Shown here in pieces: positions 1 to 5,433 of a DNA stretch of 8,844 nucleotides. The first letter of the stretch is position 1. Every line of letters begins with the position of its first letter. The position numbers were made by a program, and so were the translations under genes. The notes below the pieces were generated by a model. That model was given only the letters and a program-made list of their open reading frames with translations. It was not told the DNA's origin and did not search any database. The stretch is from Vulcanimicrobiota bacterium (lineage in GTDB: Bacteria; Eremiobacterota; Eremiobacteria; Baltobacterales; Baltobacteraceae), in assembly GCA_030042755.1 (NCBI GenBank), contig JASHZC010000012.1:1-8844 (forward strand), read 5' to 3'.

Positions 1-275
1 GCGAGAACGTCTTTTTCGGAAACGATGAGGTACTCTTTACCGTCGATCTTGATCTCGGACCCAGAGTACTTCGAATAGATCACCCGATCGCCGACCTTTA
101 CGGTCATCGCAAGGGTCTTGCCATCGTCGGTCACGCGGCCGGTTCCAACCGCCCGGACGACGCCTTCTTGCGGTTTTTCCTTAGCGGTGTCGGGCAGAAA
201 GATGCCACCTGAGCTCTTCTCGCTCTGCTCGACGTGCTCGATGACCACGCGATCAGCCAAAGGCTTGAGATTCAC
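1..275 (-). CDS. groES: Co-chaperonin GroES (10 kDa chaperonin), 3' end beyond window
   Basis: GroES forms the heptameric lid of the GroEL folding chamber in the cytosol. The visible 91 codons begin [16 protein letters not shown], and the mobile loop that contacts GroEL is present at about residues 19-37, with GGIFLPD (23-29) and AKEKPQEG (31-38). The later [12 protein letters not shown] and [13 protein letters not shown] segments match the family beta-barrel. The family is usually about 95-100 residues, so only a few C-terminal residues lie outside the window. I chose the GTG at 273-275 because a GGAGG lies 5 bases upstream and the protein then begins exactly where GroES proteins do. Upstream lie a CIRCE operator and a good promoter, so HrcA-type heat-shock control is expected. 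groEL would normally follow, but that position is off the left edge. Confidence 0.96.
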   Translation of the reverse strand, partial: MNLKPLADRVVIEHVEQSEKSSGGIFLPDTAKEKPQEGVVRAVGTGRVTDDGKTLAMTVKVGDRVIYSKYSGSEIKIDGKEYLIVSEKDVL

Positions 276-280
276 GGAAA

Positions 281-285
281 CCTCC
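281..285 (-). promoter_or_regulatory. Ribosome binding site of groES
   Basis: The minus strand reads GGAGG, then 5 bases, then GTG. This strong Shine-Dalgarno match decides the non-ATG start of groES. It lies in an A/T-richer leader between the CIRCE operator and the start codon. Confidence 0.85.
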
Positions 286-307
286 AGAAATTTTCGCTTT
301 TATTGTG

Positions 308-334
308 TTGGCACTCGCAGCAATAGAGTGCCAG
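308..334 (-). promoter_or_regulatory. CIRCE operator (HrcA binding site) upstream of groES
   Basis: The plus strand reads TTGGCACTC-N9-GAGTGCCAG, an inverted repeat with 8 of 9 paired positions and the 9-base spacer typical of CIRCE (consensus TTAGCACTC-N9-GAGTGCTAA). The arms differ from the consensus at one and two positions; the central A to G change is compensated in the other arm (GGCACTC/GAGTGCC). It begins 7 bases downstream of the -10 box, so it covers the expected transcription start. This is the usual position for HrcA repression of groES-groEL. HrcA itself is not encoded in the window. Confidence 0.93.
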
Positions 335-341
335 CCCCGCA

Positions 342-370
342 ATTCTAGCAGAGGCAATACGAGACTGCAA
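342..370 (-). promoter_or_regulatory. Sigma70-type promoter of groES
   Basis: On the minus strand a -35 box TTGCAG (365-370) is followed by a 17-base spacer and a -10 box TAGAAT (342-347). Each box has one mismatch to the TTGACA/TATAAT consensus, apart from a second one at the end of the -35, and the spacing is ideal. The start point would fall at the edge of CIRCE. The -35 box lies just after the stop codon of the upstream membrane gene, so groES probably has its own transcript. Confidence 0.75.
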
Positions 371-372
371 CC

Positions 373-666
373 CTATAAGGCGAGGTGTGAGAAGGCTCCC
401 GATCCGAGGAAAAACGCCAAAGCAAGCGAGCACGCAGCGGCGATCAGAAAAAGGCGGCTGGCCGTGCTTTGGACGGCCAAAGCCACGAAGGCCGAGCCGG
501 CGGACAGAGCCGCGACGCCGGAGGCAAGAATACCGGGATCGGCGGTGTGATGGAGCTGCGACCATAGACCGAAAGCAGCTCCGACCCCCACCAGGACGCC
601 TAATAAAGACGCCGACACACCGATGACTAACTCGGCGGGCATCTGAGCCGGATGTTCTTTCATCAT
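373..666 (-). CDS. Small three-helix membrane protein, function unknown
   Basis: I do not recognise this 97-residue product. It begins MMKEHPAQMPAEL and contains three hydrophobic stretches at about residues 13-35, 45-64 and 69-91. They are rich in Ala, Gly, Val and Leu and separated by short polar turns (SQLHHTADPG and QSTASR), so it should be an inner-membrane protein with almost no soluble part. I placed the start at the ATGATG doublet (661-666). The same frame stays open to 831, but that extension is polar, Arg-rich, and overlaps the divergent gene at 707. No good ribosome site is visible, so the start is uncertain; ATG at 640-642 is another option. The TAG stop lies just before the groES promoter. 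The compact hydrophobic pattern suggests a real gene, but no homology supports it here. Confidence 0.6.
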   Translation of the reverse strand: MMKEHPAQMPAELVIGVSASLLGVLVGVGAAFGLWSQLHHTADPGILASGVAALSAGSAFVALAVQSTASRLFLIAAACSLALAFFLGSGAFSHLAL

Positions 667-693
667 TGAGCGATGGTAACTACGAGACCTGAC

Positions 694-699
694 AAGGAG
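694..699 (+). promoter_or_regulatory. Ribosome binding site favouring a TTG start at 707
   Basis: AAGGAG stands 7 bases before TTG at 707-709. The first ATG in the frame (731) has only GGGAG 2 bases away, which is too close. This makes TTG 707 the better start, though 731 cannot be excluded. Confidence 0.5.
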
Positions 700-706
700 C
701 TTGAGA

Positions 707-1228
707 TTGGCTGACAGCATCGTGGGAGCCATGACGACGGCCCGCTCGCTGAATTGGACGCGCATCGTTCGGGAGGCTCTCGTCGCAGGTGCGCTCGCGA
801 GCGTCACGTTTATGACGTACCTGTGCCTCACGTTTGTGCTTCCGTCGCATCAAAGCGTGCTCGCGTTTTGGCAAAACATCGCCGCGGCCGCCATTGGTCC
901 GCAAGCACACGCCAGCCTTCTCTACGCGTGGTTCGGGCTATTCGTCCACGTCGTCGTCAGCATCGCCTGGGCGGGTGGCTACGCCTATTTCGCGCAAACG
1001 CAACCGTTCGTCAACGCGCGGTTGGTAATTTCCGGCGCGGTATACGGCATCATCGTATACCTCATCATGCTCGTGCTGCTGCTCGGCGCGCGCGCGTCCA
1101 TCTTTCCGTTCGATACGGCCACGGTCGCAAACGTCGTGTTTGCGCACGCGATCTTTTTCGGCGTGCCGGTTGCGTTTGTCGTCTCGCGCATGGAAGGCAC
1201 CGCACACAGCGCAAAGAACGTCGCGTGA
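707..1228 (+). CDS. Four-helix integral membrane protein, unknown function, overlaps alr
   Basis: The product (173 residues from TTG 707, 165 from ATG 731) has four hydrophobic segments. Counted from 707 they lie at about 23-45, 70-95, 102-126 and 137-159. Notable pieces are HVVVSIAWAGGYAYF in the second helix and ISGAVYGIIVYLIMLVLLL in the third. This 'GxxYGxxVxxxM' style, followed by a helix containing AHxxFGVPVAF, resembles small four-helix families of the YagU/DUF1440 kind. That is an impression only, and I give no function. The N terminus is short and basic (TTARSLNWTRIVREA), with no cleavable signal peptide. The TGA stop overlaps the alr GTG as GTGA, and alr has no ribosome site of its own, so the two are probably translationally coupled. 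It heads the only plus-strand unit and is divergent from the small membrane gene. Confidence 0.78.
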   Translation: MADSIVGAMTTARSLNWTRIVREALVAGALASVTFMTYLCLTFVLPSHQSVLAFWQNIAAAAIGPQAHASLLYAWFGLFVHVVVSIAWAGGYAYFAQTQPFVNARLVISGAVYGIIVYLIMLVLLLGARASIFPFDTATVANVVFAHAIFFGVPVAFVVSRMEGTAHSAKNVA

Positions 1229-2352
1229 TCGGCACGCTGCGTATTTCTCTGGAAGCGCTCACGCATAATGCAGAGGCGCTCCGATCGCTCGTTGGTCCGG
1301 AGCATGCTGCGTTCGTCGTTAAGAGCAACGCCTACGGTCACGGTATGGTGGAGACCGCGCTCTCGATCGAGCGTTTTGCCGCAAAGCTCTGCGTCTATTC
1401 GGTCGACGAGGCGCTCGAATTGCGCGATGGTGGAATTACCGCGCCGATTCTCATTCTCGGCCCAATTCCTCCGGCTCGGCTCGACGAGGCGATCGACGCG
1501 AACGCCGAAATTGCGCTCTGGGACGTCAAAGCGTTCATGCGCGACGTGGCGGCCGCTGCGCAGCGGGCCAGAAAGCGCGCAAAAATTCACGTCAAGGTCA
1601 ATACGGGTTTGAACCGCCTCGGTATTTCACCGGACGATCTTCCCGATACCGTCGAAACGTACGCGCACGTCAGCGATCTCGAAATCGCCGGCATCTTTTC
1701 ACATCTCGCAGCGGCGGAAGAACTCGACTCGCCGTACACGATGTTTCAACTCGGACGCTTTACCGAGGCATACGCGCGCGCCGAGCCGATTCTCGCGGCG
1801 TGCGGCGCACGGCCGATCCGGCACATTGCGGCGTCGGCCGCCGCGATGCTCTGGCCGCAGACTCGACTCGACCTTTCGCGTTTCGGTATTGCGCTGTACG
1901 GCTTGTGGCCGTCTGCACAAACGCGCGAAGCGATGAACGGCGACGGCTTTTCGCTCCGCCCCGCATTGGCGTACGAATCGCAACTCGTGCACGTGCGCGA
2001 AATCGAAACCGGCGAGCCCGTGGGCTATGGAACCACCTTTCACGCGCCGCGCCGGATGCGCGTCGGCGTGGTTCCGCTCGGCTACGCCGACGGCGTTCCG
2101 CGCGCGCTTTCGAACAAAGGTGCCGTCGGAGTCGACGGCGAGCGCGCCGCGATCATCGGTCGCGTGGCGATGAATATGTTCTGCGTCGATCTCACACGCG
2201 CGCCGCAAGCACGCGTCGGAACAAAGGTCACGCTCATCGGACGCGACGGCTCGACCGAGATCACCGCCGACGATTGGGCTTCCTGGTCGGATACGATCAA
2301 TTACGAGATCGTTACGCGCTTACCGTCGACGCTCACACGCGCGTACGAGTAA
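1225..2352 (+). CDS. alr: Alanine racemase (PLP-dependent)
   Basis: Alr interconverts L- and D-alanine in the cytosol and supplies D-Ala to Ddl for peptidoglycan. From GTG 1225 the protein has 375 residues, normal for the family. The PLP Schiff-base lysine is K33 in VVKSNAYGHG. The TIM-barrel half includes KVNTGLNRLGI and GIFSHLAAAEE, and RFGIALYG is the PLP phosphate-side segment. The second catalytic base is Y268 in VGYGTTF, followed by VPLGYADGVPR. The motif usually GRVSMDM reads GRVAMNM (312-318), so the common Asp is Asn317. The open frame continues upstream to 754, but that extension is Arg-rich shadow sequence of the neighbouring gene. The GTG start gives a standard N terminus and a 4-base overlap with the upstream stop. 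No Shine-Dalgarno is visible, which fits coupling. The gene ends in TAA shortly before a compound repeat. Confidence 0.96.
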   Translation: MIGTLRISLEALTHNAEALRSLVGPEHAAFVVKSNAYGHGMVETALSIERFAAKLCVYSVDEALELRDGGITAPILILGPIPPARLDEAIDANAEIALWDVKAFMRDVAAAAQRARKRAKIHVKVNTGLNRLGISPDDLPDTVETYAHVSDLEIAGIFSHLAAAEELDSPYTMFQLGRFTEAYARAEPILAACGARPIRHIAASAAAMLWPQTRLDLSRFGIALYGLWPSAQTREAMNGDGFSLRPALAYESQLVHVREIETGEPVGYGTTFHAPRRMRVGVVPLGYADGVPRALSNKGAVGVDGERAAIIGRVAMNMFCVDLTRAPQARVGTKVTLIGRDGSTEITADDWASWSDTINYEIVTRLPSTLTRAYE

Positions 2353-2362
2353 GCGTTGTAAC

Positions 2363-2494
2363 GTGTCACCCTGAGCTTGTCGAAGGGTACTTTGTCCTTC
2401 GACTGCGCTCCACTTCGACTCGCTCCCCTCGCTCAGTGTAGCTCCGCTCAGGATGACAAGGCTAGAGCACCCTTCGACAAGCTCAGGGTGACAC
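2363..2494. repeat. Compound palindromic repeat between convergent alr and hisA
   Basis: Two 26-base arms, 2363-2388 and 2469-2494, are perfect reverse complements with an 80-base centre. Each arm holds the unit CACCCTGAGCTTGTCGAAGG or its complement. The centre (2394-2460) is a second, inverted member of the same family, starting GTCCTTCGAC and ending CGCTCAGGATGACAAG. Elements with CCTGAGC..GTCGAAGG cores are common intergenic repeats in many bacterial genomes (established in general, not checked here). The RNA could fold into a long hairpin in either direction, so it may end both transcripts. There is no clean T-run on either side, so a classic intrinsic terminator is not shown. Confidence 0.85.
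2440..2461 (+). repeat. 22-bp direct repeat, copy 1
   Basis: AGCTCCGCTCAGGATGACAA plus GG occurs here and again at 2495-2516, 55 bases further on, without a mismatch. It is the right-hand end of the CTTGTCATCCTGAGCG repeat family, so the second copy looks like a partial duplication of the element's end. Confidence 0.9.
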
Positions 2495-2516
2495 AGCTCC
2501 GCTCAGGATGACAAGG
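2495..2516 (+). repeat. 22-bp direct repeat, copy 2, next to the hisA stop
   Basis: This is identical to 2440-2461 and touches the TAA stop of hisA (2517-2519). It follows directly on the right arm of the 26-bp inverted repeat, so repeat sequence fills the gap up to the end of hisA. Confidence 0.9.
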
Positions 2517-3236
2517 TTACTTTACCGCGGCGATGGCGTCGCGCAGGTCGATCGTTCCTTCGTAGACTGCAGTCCGCACGATGCACGAGTCGACCGCGTT
2601 CGGCGCTAGCGCCTTGAGCGCACGCAAATCGTCGATCGTTCGTGCGCCACCATTGGCGGTAACCAATACTTCGGCAGCATTCGCGACCGCCGTCAGCGCT
2701 TCGATGTCGTACCCCTCGCCCATACCGTCGCGACGAATCTCGGTAAAGATGACACGCTTGATGCCCCACATAGCAACGCGCTTCACGAGTGCGTCGCGAT
2801 CGATGAGGGCATCCTCTTGCCATCCGTGTGTTGCGATCTGCGTACCGCGTGCGTCGATTGCGGCAATCACCCGCTCGCCGTAGCGATTGATGATTGCGCG
2901 CGACGCGCGCTCGTCGGCGACTAACATCGTGCCAAGGATGATTTCCGCAGCGCCGGCATCGATTTTCTGCTGTGCCTTGTCGAGCGAGCGCGTTCCGCCG
3001 CCAACCTGCACCGGCACGCCGGCCGTTGCACAAATTTGCGCGATCACGCTCGTGTTATCGCCCGTACCGAATGCCGCGTCGACGTCGATAACGTGCAAGC
3101 GTTGGGCGCCGGCCGCGACAAAGGCTTTCGCCTGCGCAACCGGATCTTCGGCGTAAACCGTCGCCGTTGAAATGTCTCCTCGCTCCATGCGAACGCATTT
3201 TCCGCCGCGCAAGTCAAGCGCCGGAATGACGATCAT
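2517..3236 (-). CDS. hisA: HisA-type isomerase (ProFAR isomerase, histidine biosynthesis), divergent active-site loops
   Basis: HisA is a TIM-barrel enzyme that converts ProFAR to PRFAR, the fourth step of histidine synthesis, in the cytosol. The 239-residue length is normal. The N terminus MIVIPALDLRGGKCVRMERGD carries catalytic Asp8, and Asp128 in AAIDARG matches the second catalytic Asp. VQVGGGTRS (76-84) is the first phosphate-binding half. The second half is unusual. The usual T-D-I-S-R-D-G-T reads TEIRRDGM (165-172), the usual SGG reads NGG (195-197), and the usual VGRALYEG reads VRTAVYEG (220-227). It may therefore be a HisA with changed specificity or a PriA-like HisA/TrpF enzyme, which I cannot decide. 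No other his gene is present. ATG 3234-3236 overlaps the citrate synthase stop as ATGA with no good ribosome site, so coupled translation is likely. Confidence 0.88.
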   Translation of the reverse strand: MIVIPALDLRGGKCVRMERGDISTATVYAEDPVAQAKAFVAAGAQRLHVIDVDAAFGTGDNTSVIAQICATAGVPVQVGGGTRSLDKAQQKIDAGAAEIILGTMLVADERASRAIINRYGERVIAAIDARGTQIATHGWQEDALIDRDALVKRVAMWGIKRVIFTEIRRDGMGEGYDIEALTAVANAAEVLVTANGGARTIDDLRALKALAPNAVDSCIVRTAVYEGTIDLRDAIAAVK

Positions 3237-4387
3237 CCGCGCAAACCGATAGGCACGTATGGTCCCGGGGGCGGCCCGCTATAGGTGGCCTGCGGACGAA
3301 TCAATCGGTTGTCGTGAAGCTGCTCGAGAATGTGCGCGGTCCAACCTGCGACGCGGCCGCATGCAAAAAGACAGGTAAACTCATCGCCCGGAATGCCTAA
3401 ATCTGCCAGCACCGGCGCGGTGTAGAAGTCGACGTTGGCATAGATCTTGCGATCCGGATGCTCCTTGGCAAGAATGCGCTGGCTGTGGTTCTCGAGTTCG
3501 CGCGCAATCGGATACCACTTGCTGTTGCCGACGTGCTCGGAAAGCTTCTTCGCAATCGCTTCGAGGTGTCTTGCGCGTGGGTCGCGCACGCGATATTCGC
3601 GGTGGCCCATCCCCATAATGCGATTACCCTTGGCAATCTCGTCGCGCACGAATTTTTCGGCCTTCTCGGGCGAACCGATCGCAACGAGGTTCGCATACGA
3701 CGCGTTCGCAGCTCCGCCGTGCAGATCGCCGCTCAACGTTGCGATCGCGGACGTGACGCTCGCGTAGATGTCGGCCCGCGTCGACGCGGTCACGCGCGCC
3801 GAGAACGTCGACGCATTGAACGAATGATCGGCCAGCAACACGAGGTACGTGTCGATCGCGTCTTCCTCGATCTCGGTCGGCACTTTCCCGGTACGCATGT
3901 AGAGAAAGTTCGCAGCGTGCGAGAGATCGCTGCGCGGCTCGAGCGGATCGAGCCCGCGGCGAATGCGATCCCATGCGGCCAAAACCGTGGTCGTTTTCGC
4001 GATCAAATCGATCGCGCTATGCACGTCGGAAACGTGCTCGCCGTGATCGTTCACCGGGACGAACAGCGCGAGGCCGCTCACGATCGTGCGCATCACGTCC
4101 ATCGGCCAGGCAGACTTTGGAACGGATTGCATCGCACCGACGAGCGGGCCGGGAAGTTCCCGGCGGGACGCGAGTTCGCGTTTGAACGCTTCCAACTCGG
4201 TTGCGGTAGGCAGGTGTCCGTAGAGCAGCAGGTGGGCGACTTCTTCGAAGCTCGCGTTCGGGGCAAGATCGTCGATGTCGTACCCGCGATAGGTAAGGCG
4301 GCCGATTTGGCCCTCTACATTACTCAGAACCGTGGACCCGACGACAACGCCCTCGAGCCCGCGATCGACAACCATACCAGTAGACAA
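3233..4387 (-). CDS. Citrate synthase (or 2-methylcitrate synthase)
   Basis: The enzyme condenses acetyl-CoA (or propionyl-CoA) with oxaloacetate at the entry of the TCA or methylcitrate cycle. At 384 residues it is the short, Gram-positive/archaeal-type form without the N-terminal extension of E. coli GltA. N-terminal GLEGVVVGSTVLSNVEGQIGRLTYRGYDIDDLA is typical. Active-site residues are His223 (LHGGA), His262 (GMGHREYRVRDPRA) and Asp320 (NVDFYTA), with HSFNAST (188-194) as the oxaloacetate segment. Two motifs differ from the common form: HGGAANAS for HGGANEAV, and GMGHREYR for GFGHRVYK. The start is TTG 4385-4387: GGAGGG lies 5 bases upstream, whereas the first ATG (residue 5) would be too far from it. 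Sequence alone does not separate citrate from methylcitrate synthase. It is followed directly by hisA. Confidence 0.93.
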   Translation of the reverse strand: MSTGMVVDRGLEGVVVGSTVLSNVEGQIGRLTYRGYDIDDLAPNASFEEVAHLLLYGHLPTATELEAFKRELASRRELPGPLVGAMQSVPKSAWPMDVMRTIVSGLALFVPVNDHGEHVSDVHSAIDLIAKTTTVLAAWDRIRRGLDPLEPRSDLSHAANFLYMRTGKVPTEIEEDAIDTYLVLLADHSFNASTFSARVTASTRADIYASVTSAIATLSGDLHGGAANASYANLVAIGSPEKAEKFVRDEIAKGNRIMGMGHREYRVRDPRARHLEAIAKKLSEHVGNSKWYPIARELENHSQRILAKEHPDRKIYANVDFYTAPVLADLGIPGDEFTCLFACGRVAGWTAHILEQLHDNRLIRPQATYSGPPPGPYVPIGLRG

Positions 4388-4486
4388 CTTTCCCTCCAGA
4401 ACGCCCTCAGGCCGAACCGCGAGGGCTTAGGAGATTTTGAGGGGGCGGCCTACCCCGCCTTCCTACTAAAGTCGGAATGTCGGCTG
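4388..4486 (-). other. Spacer between ddl and citrate synthase with weak hairpins
   Basis: This 99-base gap has no coding signal. Two short inverted repeats are visible: GGCGG/CCGCC with a 6-base loop (4444-4459) and GCCCTC/GAGGGC with a 12-base loop (4403-4426). The second lies just ahead of the citrate synthase ribosome site. Either might act as a weak terminator or leader hairpin, but stems of 5-6 bp without a T-run are poor evidence. I see no convincing promoter, so it is undecided whether citrate synthase is transcribed on its own or from the wall-gene transcript. Confidence 0.35.
4392..4397 (-). promoter_or_regulatory. Ribosome binding site of citrate synthase (TTG start)
   Basis: The minus strand reads GGAGGG-AAAG-TTG, so the GGAGG core is 5 bases from the TTG at 4385-4387. 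The good spacing supports TTG over the in-frame ATG four codons later. Confidence 0.75.
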
Positions 4487-5425
4487 CTATGCAACGTCCC
4501 GCACGTCACGGCGCGCGAGCGCGTATCCAACAAGCCGATCGACCAGCGCTTCGTACGAGATCCCGACCGCTGCGCATGCATCGGGAAGGAGGCTGGTAGG
4601 CGTCAGGCCTGGGAGCGTGTTGACTTCCAAAATGTGCGGGCGATTCTCTTTCGTAACGATGAAATCGGTGCGCGAATAGTCGCGCAATCCGAGCAAACGG
4701 TGCACCGAGAGCGCAATCATCTGCAGGCGCGCCGTGAGGTCTTCGTCGATCTTTGCCGGTACGATGTGCGTGCTTCCGCCGGGCCCGTATTTGGCTTCGT
4801 ACGTATAGAACTCGTCGACGTTCGCAACGATTTCTATCAGCGGTAAAGCTTCTTCGCCCAAGATCGGGCACGTAAACTCGCGCCCGGCGAGATATTCTTC
4901 GGCCATGATCTGGCCGAACGTCTTGGCAGCTGAGATCATCGCGTTGGTCCATTGCTCGTGCGTGCGCACGATCTCGACACCCTGCGAGCTTCCTTCGAAA
5001 CGCGGTTTGATCACCAGTGGAAGATCGAGCGAGCCGGGCAAGAGCGGCAACGTGCCGCCCGAAAGATCGAAGAGATCCCACGCAGCGGTCGGCAAGCCTT
5101 CCGCCGCAAGAAGCTTCTTCGTCAGATGCTTGTCCATCGCAATTGCCGACGACTCGAGGCCGCTTCCCGTGTACGGGACGCCGAGAAAATCCAACACGCC
5201 TTGAATCTGTCCATCTTCCCCGCCGGGCCCGTGCAACGCGTTGAACACAACGTCGGGTGCGATCTCGCGGATCGCATCGACGAAGCGTCGATCGTAATCG
5301 AGCGATTGCGCTTCGTAGCCGAGCGATTGCAGCGCATGCATGACGCCGGAACCGGTTTGGATCGAGATCTCTCGCTCTGCGCTCGATCCGCCCATGACGA
5401 CTGCGACTCTAGCTTTCTTCTGCAT
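4487..5425 (-). CDS. ddl: D-alanine--D-alanine ligase
   Basis: Ddl is a cytosolic ATP-grasp enzyme that joins two D-Ala for the end of the peptidoglycan stem peptide, and is the usual target of D-cycloserine together with Alr. The 312-residue product matches the short DdlB type. Visible motifs are VVMGGSSAEREISIQTG (Glu17 near the first D-Ala site), HGPGGEDGQIQG (65-76), the Ser-rich loop EGSSQGV (144-150), the omega-loop tyrosine Y209 in FYTYEAKY, Asp254 in SRTDFIV, and Glu267/Asn269 in EVNTLPGLTPTSLLP (Mg2+ and ATP binding). All catalytic residues I can place are present. The ATG at 5423-5425 starts 8 bases after the murB stop, with no strong Shine-Dalgarno. It is the last wall gene of the murG-murC-murB-ddl run and shares a pathway with alr about 2 kb away. 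Confidence 0.97.
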   Translation of the reverse strand: MQKKARVAVVMGGSSAEREISIQTGSGVMHALQSLGYEAQSLDYDRRFVDAIREIAPDVVFNALHGPGGEDGQIQGVLDFLGVPYTGSGLESSAIAMDKHLTKKLLAAEGLPTAAWDLFDLSGGTLPLLPGSLDLPLVIKPRFEGSSQGVEIVRTHEQWTNAMISAAKTFGQIMAEEYLAGREFTCPILGEEALPLIEIVANVDEFYTYEAKYGPGGSTHIVPAKIDEDLTARLQMIALSVHRLLGLRDYSRTDFIVTKENRPHILEVNTLPGLTPTSLLPDACAAVGISYEALVDRLVGYALARRDVRDVA

Positions 5426-5433
5426 GATCCCGC

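Noticed and set aside
664..706. Divergent promoter pair between the two membrane genes
   Set aside because: The gap is only about 40 bases and I found no -35/-10 pair close to consensus on either strand.
667..831. Upstream extension of the small membrane gene
   Set aside because: It is polar and Arg-rich, overlaps the divergent gene, and lacks a ribosome site.
754..1224. Upstream extension of the alr frame
   Set aside because: It overlaps the membrane protein gene, codes Arg-rich low-quality sequence, and alr proteins start where GTG 1225 places them.
2363..2516. CRISPR array or insertion sequence in the alr/hisA gap
   Set aside because: Units alternate in orientation, spacing is irregular, there are no unique equal-length spacers, and there is no transposase or target-site duplication. 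It is a palindromic intergenic repeat.
4403..4459. Riboswitch or strong terminator ahead of citrate synthase
   Set aside because: Only 5-6 bp stems without a T-run or a recognisable aptamer core; kept only as a weak note.
3458..4846. Long plus-strand open frame of 462 codons opposite citrate synthase and ddl
   Set aside because: It is antisense to two clearly recognised enzymes, is very rich in Arg and Ala, has no recognisable motif, and arises easily in GC-rich DNA.
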